From Nansenia antarctica (Eukaryota; Chordata; Actinopteri; Argentiniformes; Microstomatidae): 64,000 bases of DNA. A program made the position numbers and the translations under genes. This document shows, piece after piece, positions 1 through 11,925 of the stretch; position 1 is the first letter of the stretch; every line of letters starts with the position of its first letter. The notes below the pieces were generated by a model. That model was not told the origin of the DNA, searched no databases, and saw only the letters and a list, made by a program, of their open reading frames with translations. The stretch is from positions 11,506,412 through 11,570,411 of the forward strand of contig OZ022351.1 of assembly GCA_963989245.1 (NCBI GenBank). The letters run 5' to 3'.

Positions 1-82
1 CAATTCAAGTTGCTCTGATTGTCATTTAGAGTTACATTATAGGAGCATTCAGCAACAAGTCAAAATGTGCTCCAGAAAGGCA

Positions 83-244
83 GAAAACAACACTTTGATA
101 GTTTGATATAACTTGAGAACGAATGCAAAAAACAGTCCACTCTAAGAACAGGCCGCTTGGACACTTTCAGAACAGCTCTGTTAATGACTGAAATCAGCTC
201 TTTAAGAGATTGTCAAAAGAGACTCTGAAAACAAAACGTTGATA
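83..244 (+). repeat. Related half-units inside the monomer
   Basis: Two parts of the prototype monomer resemble each other. Positions 83-100 (gaaaacaacactttgata) and 227-244 (gaaaacaaaacgttgata) match at 16 of 18 bases, 144 bp apart. The similarity extends outward. Upstream, gtcaaaa occurs at 59-65 and again at 212-218. Downstream, aacttgagaacgaatgc resembles aacttttgagcaaaaggc. In the 263-bp class the spacing of the cores falls to 136 bp, about half the monomer. This suggests that the ~265-bp unit is a diverged dimer of a ~130-bp ancestor. The alignment was made by eye. Confidence 0.65.
138..206 (+). repeat. Short ~22-24 bp subrepeats within the monomer
   Basis: Three related cores follow one another in the middle of the unit: agaacaggc at 145, agaacagct at 169 and aaatcagct at 191 (aaaacagct in the other classes). 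The spacings are 24 and 22 bp. In classes with ctcag, cactctcagaacag and cactttcagaacag match at 13 of 14 bases. This looks like an old short tandem duplication that was later frozen into the satellite unit. Confidence 0.6.
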
Positions 245-534
245 ACTTTTGAGCAAAAGGCTGCACACACGCAATTCAAGTTGCTCTGATTGTCATTTAG
301 AGTTACATTATAGGAGCATTCAACAACAAGTCAAAATGTGCTCGAGAAAGGCAGAAAACAACACTTTGATATAACTTGAGAACGAATGCAAAAAACAGTC
401 CACTCTCAGAACAGCCTGCTTGGACACTTTCAGAACAGCTCTGTTAATGACTGAAATCAGCTCTTTAAGAGATTGTCAAAAGAGACTCAGAAAACGAAAC
501 GTTGATCACTTTTCAGCAAAAGGCTGCACACACG

Positions 535-2919
535 CAATTCAAGTTGCTCTGATTGTCATTTAGAGTTACATTATAGGAGCATTCAACAACAAGTCAAAAT
601 GTGCTCGAGAAAGGCAGAAAACAACACTTTGATAGTTTGATATAACTTGAGAACGAATGCAAAAACCAGTCCACTCTAAGAACAGGCCGCTTGGACACTT
701 TCAGAACAGCTCTGTTAATGACTGAAAACAGCTCTCGAAGAGATTGTCAAAAGAGACTCCGAAAACGAAACGTTGATCACTTTTGAGCAAAAGGCTGCAC
801 ACACGCAATTCAAGTTGCTCTGATTGTCATTTAGAGTTACATTATAGGAGCATTCAACAACAAGTCAAAATGTGCTCCAGAAAAGCAGAAAACAACACTG
901 ATAGAACTTGAGAACGAATGCAAAAAACAGTCCACTCTCAGAACAGGCCGCTTGGACACTTTCAGAACAGCTCTGTTAATGACTGAAAACAGCTCTCGAA
1001 GAGATTGTCAAAAGAGACTCTGAAAACGAAACGTTGATCACTTTTGAGCAAAAGGCTGCACACACGCAATTCAAGTTGCTCTGATTGTCATTTAGAGTTA
1101 CATTATAGGAGCATTCAACAACAAGTCAAAATGTGCTCCAGAAAAGCAGAAAACAACACTGATAGAACTTGAGAACGAATGCAAAAAACAGTCCACTCTC
1201 AGAACAGGCCGCTTGGACACTTTCAGAACAGCTCTGTTAATGACTGAAAACAGCTCTCGAAGAGATTGTCAAAAGAGACTCTGAAAACGAAACGTTGATC
1301 ACTTTTGAGCAAAAGGCTGCACACACGCAATTCAAGTTGCTCTGATTGTCATTTAGAGTTACATTATAGGAGCATTCAACAACAAGTCAAAATGTGCTCG
1401 AGAAAGGCAGAAAACAACACTTTGATATAACTTGAGAACGAATGCAAGAAACAGTCCACTCTCAGAACAGGCTGCTTGGACACTTTCAGAACAGCTCTGT
1501 TAATGACTGAAATCAGCTCTTTAAGAGATTGTCAAAAGAGACTCTGAAAACGAAACATTGATAACTTTTGAGCAAAAGGCTGCACACACGTAATTCAACA
1601 TACTCTGATTGTCATTTAGAGTTACATTATAGGAGCATTCAACAACAAGTCAAAATGTGCTCCAGAAAGGCAGAAAACAACACTTTGATAGTTTGATATA
1701 ACTTGAGAACGAATGCAAAAAACAGTCCACTCTAAGAACAGGCCGCTTGGACACTTTCAGAACAGCTCTGTTAATGACTGAAAACAGCTCTCGAAGAGAT
1801 TGTCAAAAGAGACTCCGAAAACGAAACGTTGATCACTTTTGAGCAAAAGGCTGCACACACGCAATTCAAGTTGCTCTGATTGTCATTTAGAGTTACATTA
1901 TAGGAGCATTCAACAACAAGTCAAAATGTGCTCGAGAAAGGCAGAAAACAACACTTTGATATAACTTGAGAACGAATGCAAAAAACAGTCCACTCTCAGA
2001 ACAGGCCGCTTGGACACTTTCAGAACAGCTCTGTTAATGACTGAAATCAGCTCTTTAAGAGATTGTCAAAAGAGACTCTGAAAACGAAACATTGATAAGT
2101 TTTGAGCAAAAGGCTGCACACACGTAATTCAACATACTCTGATTGTCATTTAGAGTTACATTATAGGAGCATTCAACAACAAGTCAAAATGTGCTCCAGA
2201 AAGGCAGAAAACAACACTTTGATAGTTTGATATAACTTGAGAACGAATGCAAAATACAGTCCACTCTAAGAACAGGCCGCTTGGACACTTTCAGAACAGC
2301 TCTGTTAATGACTGAAAACAGCTCTCGAAGAGATTGTCAAAAGAGACTCCGAAAACGAAACGTTGATCACTTTTGAGCAAAAGGCTGCACACACGCAATT
2401 CAAGTTGCTCTGATTGTCATTTAGAGTTACATTATAGGAGCATTCAGCAACAAGTCAAAATGTGCTCCAGAAAAGCAGAAAACAACACTGATAGAACTTG
2501 AGAACGTATGCAAAAAACAGTCCACTCTCAGAACAGGCCGCTTGGACACTTTCAGAACAGCTCTGTTAATGACTGAAATCAGCTCTTTAAGAGATTGTCA
2601 AAAGAGACTCTGAAAACAAAACGTTGATAACTTTTGAGCAAAAGGCTGCACACACGCAATTCAAGTTGCTCTGATTGTCATTTAGAGTTACATTATAGGA
2701 GCATTCAACAACAAGTCAAAATGTGCTCGAGAAAGGCAGAAAACAACACTTTGATATAACTTGAGAACGAATGCAAAAAACAGTCCACTCTCAGAACAGG
2801 CTGCTTGGACACTTTCAGAACAGCTCTGTTAATGACTGAAATCAGCTCTTTAAGAGATTGTCAAAAGAGACTCTGAAAACGAAACGTTGATCACTTTTCA
2901 GCAAAAGGCTGCACACACG
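535..2919 (+). repeat. Nine-monomer block (2385 bp) leading into the hexamer HORs
   Basis: Monomers start at 535, 806, 1067, 1328, 1591, 1862, 2125, 2396 and 2657. The lengths are 271, 261, 261, 263, 271, 263, 271, 261 and 263 bp. The block separates two ttttcagc landmarks (514 and 2899) by 2385 bp instead of the 1600 bp seen next, so it is a rearranged longer version of the hexamer. The monomers at 806 and 1067 are two consecutive class S-like copies. The part from 1328 on recurs at 32084. Confidence 0.8.
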
Positions 2920-5900
2920 CAATTCAAGTTGCTCTGATTGTCATTTAGAGTTACATTATAGGAGCATTCAACAACAAGTCAAAATGTGCTCGAGAAAGGC
3001 AGAAAACAACACTTTGATAGTTTGATATAACTTGAGAACGAATGCAAAAACCAGTCCACTCTAAGAACAGGCCGCTTGGACACTTTCAGAACAGCTCTGT
3101 TAATGACTGAAAACAGCTCTCGAAGAGATTGTCAAAAGAGACTCCGAAAACGAAACGTTGATCACTTTTGAGCAAAAGGCTGCACACACGCAATTCAAGT
3201 TGCTCTGATTGTCATTTAGAGTTACATTATAGGAGCATTCAACAACAAGTCAAAATGTGCTCCAGAAAAGCAGAAAACAACACTGATAGAACTTGAGAAC
3301 GAATGCAAAAAACAGTCCACTCTCAGAACAGGCCGCTTGGACACTTTCAGAACAGCTCTGTTAATGACTGAAAACAGCTCTCGAAGAGATTGTCAAAAGA
3401 GACTCTGAAAACGAAACGTTGATCACTTTTGAGCAAAAGGCTGCACACACGCAATTCAAGTTGCTCTGATTGTCATTTAGAGTTACATTATAGGAGCATT
3501 CAACAACAAGTCAAAATGTGCTCGAGAAAGGCAGAAAACAACACTTTGATATAACTTGAGAACGAATGCAAAAAACAGTCCACTCTCAGAACAGGCCGCT
3601 TGGACACTTTCAGAACAGCTCTGTTAATGACTGAAATCAGCTCTTTAAGAGATTGTCAAAAGAGACTCTGAAAACGAAACATTGATAAGTTTTGAGCAAA
3701 AGGCTGCACACACGTAATTCAACATACTCTGATTGTCATTTAGAGTTACATTATAGGAGCATTCAACAACAAGTCAAAATGTGCTCCAGAAAGGCAGAAA
3801 ACAACACTTTGATAGTTTGATATAACTTGAGAACGAATGCAAAATACAGTCCACTCTAAGAACATGCCGCTTGGACACTTTCAGAACAGCTCTGTTAATG
3901 ACTGAAAACAGCTCTCGAAGAGATTGTCAAAAGAGACTCCGAAAACGAAACGTTGATCACTTTTGAGCAAAAGGCTGCACACACGCAATTCAAGTTGCTC
4001 TGATTGTCATTTAGAGTTACATTATAGGAGCATTCAGCAACAAGTCAAAATGTGCTCCAGAAAGGCAGAAAACAACACTTTGATAGTTTGATATAACTTG
4101 AGAACGAATGCAAAAAACAGTCCACTCTAAGAACAGGCCGCTTGGACACTTTCAGAACAGCTCTGTTAATGACTGAAATCAGCTCTTTAAGAGATTGTCA
4201 AAAGAGACTCTGAAAACAAAACGTTGATAACTTTTGAGCAAAAGGCTGCACACACGCAATTCAAGTTGCTCTGATTGTCATTTAGAGTTACATTATAGGA
4301 GCATTCAACAACAAGTCAAAATGTGCTCGAGAAAGGCAGAAAACAACACTTTGATATAACTTGAGAACGAATGCAAAAAACAGTCCACTCTCAGAACAGG
4401 CTGCTTGGACACTTTCAGAACAGCTCTGTTAATGACTGAAATCAGCTCTTTAAGAGATTGTCAAAAGAGACTCTGAAAACGAAACGTTGATCACTTTTCA
4501 GCAAAAGGCTGCACACACGCAATTCAAGTTGCTCTGATTGTCATTTAGAGTTACATTATAGGAGCATTCAACAACAAGTCAAAATGTGCTCGAGAAAGGC
4601 AGAAAACAACACTTTGATAGTTTGATATAACTTGAGAACGAATGCAAAAACCAGTCCACTCTAAGAACAGGCCGCTTGGACACTTTCAGAACAGCTCTGT
4701 TAATGACTGAAAACAGCTCTCGAAGAGATTGTCAAAAGAGACTCCGAAAACGAAACGTTGATCACTTTTGAGCAAAAGGCTGCACACACGCAATTCAAGT
4801 TGCTCTGATTGTCATTTAGAGTTACATTATAGGAGCATTCAACAACAAGTCAAAATGTGCTCCAGAAAAGCAGAAAACAACACTGATAGAACTTGAGAAC
4901 GAATGCAAAAAACAGTCCACTCTCAGAACAGGCCGCTTGGACACTTTCAGAACAGCTCTGTTAATGACTGAAAACAGCTCTCGAAGAGATTGTCAAAAGA
5001 GACTCTGAAAACGAAACGTTGATCACTTTTGAGCAAAAGGCTGCACACACGCAATTCAAGTTGCTCTGATTGTCATTTAGAGTTACATTATAGGAGCATT
5101 CAACAACAAGTCAAAATGTGCTCGAGAAAGGCAGAAAACAACACTTTGATATAACTTGAGAACGAATGCAAAAAACAGTCCACTCTCAGAACAGGCCGCT
5201 TGGACACTTTCAGAACAGCTCTGTTAATGACTGAAATCAGCTCTTTAAGAGATTGTCAAAAGAGACTCTGAAAACGAAACATTGATCAGTTTTGAGCAAA
5301 AGGCTGCACACACGTAATTCAACATACTCTGATTGTCATTTAGAGTTACATTATAGGAGCATTCAACAACAAGTCAAAATGTGCTCCAGAAAGGCAGAAA
5401 ACAACACTTTGATAGTTTGATATAACTTGAGAACGAATGCAAAATACAGTCCACTCTAAGAACAGGCCGCTTGGACACTTTCAGAACAGCTCTGTTAATG
5501 ACTGAAAACAGCTCTCGAAGAGATTGTCAAAAGAGACTCCGAAAACGAAACGTTGATCACTTTTGAGCAAAAGGCTGCACACACGCAATTCAAGTTGCTC
5601 TGATTGTCATTTAGAGTTACATTATAGGAGCATTCAGCAACAAGTCAAAATGTGCTCCAGAAAGGCAGAAAACAACACTTTGATAGTTTGATATAACTTG
5701 AGAACGAATGCAAAAAACAGTCCACTCTAAGAACAGGCCGCTTGGACACTTTCAGAACAGCTCTGTTAATGACTGAAATCAGCTCTTTAAGAGATTGTCA
5801 AAAGAGACTCTGAAAACAAAACGTTGATAACTTTTGAGCAAAAGGCTGCACACACGCAATTCAAGTTGCTCTGATTGTCATTTAGAGTTACATTATAGGA

Positions 5901-6119
5901 GCATTCAACAACAAGTCAAAATGTGCTCGAGAAAGGCAGAAAACAACACTTTGATATAACTTGAGAACGAATGCAAAAAACAGTCCACTCTCAGAACAGC
6001 CTGCTTGGACACTTTCAGAACAGCTCTGTTAATGACTGAAATCAGCTCTTTAAGAGATTGTCAAAAGAGACTCAGAAAACGAAACGTTGATCACTTTTCA
6101 GCAAAAGGCTGCACACACG
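2920..6119 (+). repeat. Hexamer HOR, two units of 1600 bp
   Basis: Units are 2920-4519 and 4520-6119. The monomers start at 2920, 3191, 3452, 3715, 3986, 4257 and then 4520, 4791, 5052, 5315, 5586, 5857. The length order in both is 271, 261, 263, 271, 271, 263. Shared landmarks are aaaaaccag in the first monomer, acattgata(a/c)g in the third, aaaatacag in the fourth, aaaacaaaacgttgataac in the fifth and ttttcagc in the sixth (c at 4499 and 6099). The few differences seen include aacatgcc near 3864, cattgatcag near 5287, cagcctgc near 6000 and gactcag near 6073. Confidence 0.9.
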
Positions 6120-8757
6120 CAATTCAAGTTGCTCTGATTGTCATTTAGAGTTACATTATAGGAGCATTCAACAACAAGTCAAAATGTGCTCGAGAAAGGC
6201 AGAAAACAACACTTTGATAGTTTGATATAACTTGAGAACGAATGCAAAAACCAGTCCACTCTAAGAACAGGCCGCTTGGACACTTTCAGAACAGCTCTGT
6301 TAATGACTGAAAACAGCTCTCGAAGAGATTGTCAAAAGAGACTCCGAAAACGAAACGTTGATCACTTTTGAGCAAAAGGCTGCACACACGCAATTCAAGT
6401 TGCTCTGATTGTCATTTAGAGTTACATTATAGGAGCATTCAGCAACAAGTCAAAATGTGCTCCAGAAAAGCAGAAAACAACACTGATAGAACTTGAGAAC
6501 GAATGCAAAAAACTGTCCACTCTCAGAACAGGCCGCTTGGACACTTTCAGAACAGCTCTGTTAATGACTGAAAACAGCTCTCGAAGAGATTGTCAAAAGA
6601 GACTCTGAAAACGAAACGTTGATCACTTTTGAGCAAAAGGCTGCACACACGCAATTCAAGTTGCTCTGATTGTCATTTAGAGTTACATTATAGGAGCATT
6701 CAACAACAAGTCAAAATGTGCTCCAGAAAAGCAGAAAAAAACACTGATAGAACTTGAGAACGAATGCAAAAAACAGTCCACTCTCAGAACAGGCTGCTTG
6801 GACACTTTCAGAACAGCTCTCTTAATGACTGAAATCAGCTCTTTAAGAGATTGTCAAAAGAGACTCTGAAAACGAAACATTGATAACTTTTGAGCAAAAG
6901 GCTGCACACACGCAATTCAAGTTGCTCTGATTGTCAGTTAGAGTTACATTATAGGAGCATTCAACAACAAGTCAAAATGTGCTCGAGAAAGGCAGAAAAC
7001 AACACTTTGATATAACTTGAGAACGAATGCAAAAAACAGTCCACTCTCAGAACAGGCTGCTTGGACACTTTCAGAACAGCTCTGTTAATGACTGAAATCA
7101 GCTCTTTAAGAGATTGTCAAAAGAGACTCTGAAAACAAAACGTTGATCACTTTTGAGCAAAAGGCTGCACACACGCAATTCAAGTTGCTCTGATTGTCAT
7201 TTAGAGTTACATTATAGGAGCATTCAACAACAAGTCAAAATGTGCTCGAGAAAGGCAGAAAACAACACTTTGATATAACTTGAGAACGAATGCAAAAAAC
7301 AGTCCACTCTCAGAACAGGCTGCTTGGACACTTTCAGAACAGCTCTGTTAATGACTGAAATCAGCTCTTTAAGAGATTGTCAAAAGAGACTCTGAAAACG
7401 AAACGTTGATCACTTTTGAGCAAAAGGCTGCACACACGCAATTCAAGTTGCTCTGATTGTCATTTAGAGTTACATTATAGGAGCATTCAACAACAAGTCA
7501 AAATGTGCTCGAGAAAGGCAGAAAACAACACTTTGATAGTTTGATATAACTTGAGAACGAATGCAAAAACCAGTCCACTCTAAGAACAGGCCGCTTGGAC
7601 ACTTTCAGAACAGCTCTGTTAATGACTGAAAACAGCTCTCGAAGAGATTGTCAAAAGAGACTCTGAAAACGAAACGTTGATCACTTTTGAGCAAAAGGCT
7701 GCACACACGCAATTCAAGTTGCTCTGATTGTCATTTAGAGTTACATTATAGGAGCATTCAGCAACAAGTCAAAATGTGCTCCAGAAAAGCAGAAAACAAC
7801 ACTGATAGAACTTGAGAACGAATGCAAAAAACTGTCCACTCTCAGAACAGGCCGCTTGGACACTTTCAGAACAGCTCTGTTAATGACTGAAAACAGCTCT
7901 CGAAGAGATTGTCAAAAGAGACTCTGAAAACGAAACGTTGATCACTTTTGAGCAAAAGGCTGCACACACGCAATTCAAGTTGCTCTGATTGTCATTTAGA
8001 GTTACATTATAGGAGCATTCAACAACAAGTCAAAATGTGCTCCAGAAAAGCAGAAAAAAACACTGATAGAACTTGAGAACGAATGCAAAAAACAGTCCAC
8101 TCTCAGAACAGGCTGCTTGGACACTTTCAGAACAGCTCTCTTAATGACTGAAATCAGCTCTTTAAGAGATTGTCAAAAGAGACTCTGAAAACGAAACATT
8201 GATAACTTTTGAGCAAAAGGCTGCACACACGTAATTCAACATACTCTGATTGTCAGTTAGAGTTACATTATAGGAGCATTCAACAACAAGTCAAAATGTG
8301 CTCGAGAAAGGCAGAAAACAACACTTTGATATAACTTGAGAACGAATGCAAAAAACAGTCCACTCTCAGAACAGGCTGCTTGGACACTTTCAGAACAGCT
8401 CTGTTAATGACTGAAATCAGCTCTTTAAGAGATTGTCAAAAGAGACTCTGAAAACGAAACGTTGATCACTTTTGAGCAAAAGGCTGCACACACGCAATTC
8501 AAGTTGCTCTGATTGTCATTTAGAGTTACATTATAGGAGCATTCAACAACAAGTCAAAATGTGCTCGAGAAAGGCAGAAAACAACACTTTGATATAACTT
8601 GAGAACGAATGCAAAAAACAGTCCACTCTAAGAACAGGCCGCTTGGACACTTTCAGAACAGCTCTGTTAATGACTGAAAACAGCTCTCGAAGAGATTGTC
8701 AAAAGAGACTCCGAAAACGAAACGTTGATCACTTTTGAGCAAAAGGCTGCACACACG
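6120..8757 (+). repeat. Pentamer HOR, two units of 1319 bp
   Basis: Units are 6120-7438 and 7439-8757. The monomers start at 6120, 6391, 6652, 6913, 7176 and 7439, 7710, 7971, 8232, 8495. The lengths are 271, 261, 261, 263, 263 in both. Landmarks are aaaaaccag (first), aactgtcc (second), cagaaaaaaacactg with ctctcttaatg (third) and gtcagttag (fourth). The fourth monomer begins caattcaagttgc in unit 1 but taattcaacatac in unit 2, and the fifth differs (ctcag against ctaag), so exchange continued after the duplication. Confidence 0.88.
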
Positions 8758-11700
8758 TAATTCAACATACTCTGATTGTCATTTAGAGTTACATTATAGG
8801 AGCATTCAACAACAAGTCAAAATGTGCTCCAGAAAGGCAGAAAACAACACTTTGATAGTTTGATATAACTTGAGAAAGAATGCAAAAAACAGTCCACTCT
8901 AAGAACAGGCCGCTTGGACACTTTCAGAACAGCTCTGTTAATGACTGAAAACAGCTCTCGAAGAGATTGTCAAAAGAGACTCTGAAAACGAAACGTTGAT
9001 CACTTTTGAGCAAAAGGCTGCACACACGCAATTCAAGTTGCTCTGATTGTCATTTAGAGTTACATTATAGGAGCATTCAACAACAAGTCAAAATGTGCTC
9101 GAGAAAGGCAGAAAACAACACTTTGATATAACTTGAGAACGAATGCAAAAAACAGTCCACTCTCAGAACAGGCTGCTTGGACACTTTCAGAACAGCTCTG
9201 TTAATGACTGAAATCAGCTCTTTAAGAGATTGTCAAAAGAGACTCTGAAAACGAAACATTGATAACTTTTGAGCAAAAGGCTGCACACACGTAATTCAAG
9301 TTGCTCTGATTGTCATTTAGAGTTACATTATAGGAGCATTCAACAACAAGTCAAAATGTGCTCCAGAAAAGCAGAAAACAACACTGATAGAACTTGAGAA
9401 CGAATGCAAAAAACAGTCCACTCTCAGAACAGGCTGCTTGGACACTTTCAGAACAGCTCTGTTAATGACTGATATCAGCTCTTTAAGAGATTGTCAAAAG
9501 AGACTCTGAAAACGAAACATTGATAACTTTTAAGCAAAAGGCTGCACACACGTAATTCAACATACTCTGATTGTCATTTAGAGTTACATTATAGGAGCAT
9601 TCAACAACAAGTCAAAATGTGCTCGAGAAAGGCAGAAAACAACACTTTGATATAACTTGAGAACGAATGCAAAAAACAGTCCACTCTAAGAACAGGCCGC
9701 TTGGACACTTTCAGAACAGCTCTGTTAATGACTGAAAACAGCCCTCGAAGAGATTGTCAAAAGAGACTCCGAAAACGAAACGTTGATCACTTTTGAGCAA
9801 AAGGCTGCACACACGCAATTCAAGTTGCTCTGATTGTCATTTAGAGTTACATTATAGGAGCATTCAGCAACAAGTCAAAATGTGCTCCAGAAAAGCAGAA
9901 AACAACACTGATAGAACTTGAGAACGAATGCAAAAAACAGTCCACTCTCAGAACAGGCCGCTTGGACACTTTCAGAACAGCTCTGTTAATGACTGAAAAC
10001 AGCTCTCGAAGAGATTGTCAAAAGAGACTCTGAAAACGAAACATTGATAACTTTTGAGCAAAAGGCTGCACACACGTAATTCAACATACTCTGATTGTCA
10101 TTTAGAGTTACATTATAGGAGCATTCAACAACAAGTCAAAATGTGCTCCAGAAAAGCAGAAAACAACACTGATAGAACTTGAGAACGAATGCAAAAAACA
10201 GTCCACTCTCAGAACAGGCTGCTTGGACACTTTCAGAACAGCTCTGTTAATGACTGATATCAGCTCTTTAAGAGATTGTCAAAAGAGACTCTGAAAACGA
10301 AACATTGATAACTTTTGAGCAAAAGGCTGCACACACGTAATTCAACATACTCTGATTGTCATTTAGAGTTACATTATAGGAGCATTCAACAACAAGTCAA
10401 AATGTGCTCGAGAAAGGCAGAAAACAACACTTTGATATAACTTGAGAACGAATGCAAAAAACAGTCCACTCTCAGAACAGGCTGCTTGGACACTTTCAGA
10501 ACAGCTCTGTTAATGACTGAAATCAGCTCTTTAAGAGATTGTCAAAAGAGACTCTGAAAACGAAACATTGATAACTTTTGAGCAAAAGGCTGCACACACG
10601 TAATTCAACATACTCTGATTGTCATTTAGAGTTACATTATAGGAGCATTCAACAACAAGTCAAAATGTGCTCCAGAAAGGCAGAAAACAACACTTTGATA
10701 GTTTTATATAACTTGAGAACGAATGCAAAAAACAGTCCACTCTAAGAACAGGCCGCTTGGACACTTTCAGAACAGCTCTGTTAATGACTGAAAACAGCTC
10801 TCGAAGAGATTGTCAAAAGAGACTCCGAAAACGAAACGTTGATCACTTTTGAGCAAAAGGCTGCACACACGCAATTCAAGTTGCTCTGATTGTCATTTAG
10901 AGTTACATTATAGGAGCATTCAGCAACAAGTCAAAATGTGCTCCAGAAAAGCAGAAAACAACACTGATAGAACTTGAGAACGAATGCAAAAAACAGTCCA
11001 CTCTCAGAACAGGCCGCTAGGACACTTTCAGAACAGCTCTGTTAATGACTGAAAACAGCTCTCGAAGAGATTGTCAAAAGAGACTCTGAAAACGAAACGT
11101 TGATCACTTTTGAGCAAAAGGCTGCACACACGCAATTTAAGTTGCTCAGATTGTCATTTAGAGTTACATTATAGGAGCATTCAACAACAAGTCAAAATGT
11201 GCTCGAGAAAGGCAGAAAACAACACTTTGATAGTTTGATATAACTTGAGAACGAATGCAAAAACCAGTCCACTCTAAGAACAGGCCGCTTGGACACTTTC
11301 AGAACAGCTCTGTTAATGACTGAAAACAGCTCTCGAAGAGATTGTCAAAAGAGACTCCGAAAACGAAACGTTGATCACTTTTGAGCAAAAGGCTGCACAC
11401 ACGCAATTCAAGTTGCTCTGATTGTCATTTAGAGTTACATTATAGGAGCATTCAGCAACAAGTCAAAATGTGCTCCAGAAAAGCAGAAAACAACACTGAT
11501 AGAACTTGAGAACGAATGCAAAAAACTGTCCACTCTCAGAACAGGCCGCTTGGACACTTTCAGAACAGCTCTGTTAATGACTGAAAACAGCTCTCGAAGA
11601 GATTGTCAAAAGAGACTCTGAAAACGAAACGTTGATCACTTTTGAGCAAAAGGCTGCACACACGCAATTCAAGTTGCTCTGATTGTCATTTAGAGTTACA

Positions 11701-11925
11701 TTATAGGAGCATTCAACAACAAGTCAAAATGTGCTCGAGAAAGGCAGAAAACAACACTGGTAGAACTTGAGAACGAATGCAAAAAACAGTCCACTCTCAG
11801 AACAGGCTGCTTGGACACTTTCAGAACAGCTCTGTTAATGACTGAAATCAGCTCTTTAAGAGATTGTCAAAAGAGACTCTGAAAACGAAACGTTGATCAC
11901 TTTTGAGCAAAAGGCTGCACACACG
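8758..11925 (+). repeat. Mixed-order satellite block
   Basis: Monomers start at 8758, 9029, 9292, 9553, 9816, 10077, 10338, 10601, 10872, 11133, 11404 and 11665. No single HOR period fits the block. Landmarks are gagaaagaatg in 8758, gactgatatcag in 9292 and 10077, ttttaagc near 9530, cagccctcg near 9750, tagttttata in 10601, ggccgctagg in 10872, caatttaagttgctcag at 11133 and cactggtagaac in 11665. Many of these recur in 43-46 kb in another order. Confidence 0.8.

Larger units (their letters stand above)
1..271 (+). repeat. Prototype monomer (271 bp) and its internal anatomy
   Basis: This first full unit is used as the reference for positions. Hand counting gives A 101, C 52, G 51, T 67, or 38% G+C, with A well above T. 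Variable sites are: 1-13 (caattcaagttgc or taattcaacatac); 49-55 (cagcaac or caacaac); 69-81 (ctcgagaaagg, ctccagaaagg or ctccagaaaagc); 91-112 (the length-polymorphic tttgata segment); 141-154 (ctaag or ctcag, then ggccgc or ggctgc); 190-206 (aaatcagctctttaag or aaaacagctctcgaag); and 224-246 (ctctga or ctccga, then acattgataac or acgttgatcac). The remainder is nearly invariant across the array. This copy is a mixed type: cagcaac, 271-bp length, and an atcag second half with aaaacaaaacgttgataac. Confidence 0.9.
1..534 (+). repeat. Two monomers matching 5586-6119
   Basis: Monomers start at 1 and 272. They share with 5586-6119 (offset 5585) the rare cagcctgc and gactcagaaa changes and the ttttcagc variant (c at 514 and 6099). 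This places the left edge of the window inside a hexamer HOR series that continues outside it. Confidence 0.8.

Noticed and set aside
171..201. Possible hairpin ctgtt...aacag within each monomer
   Set aside because: The stem is only five base pairs with a loop of about ten. Its repeats are better explained by the ~23-bp subrepeats than by a structured RNA.
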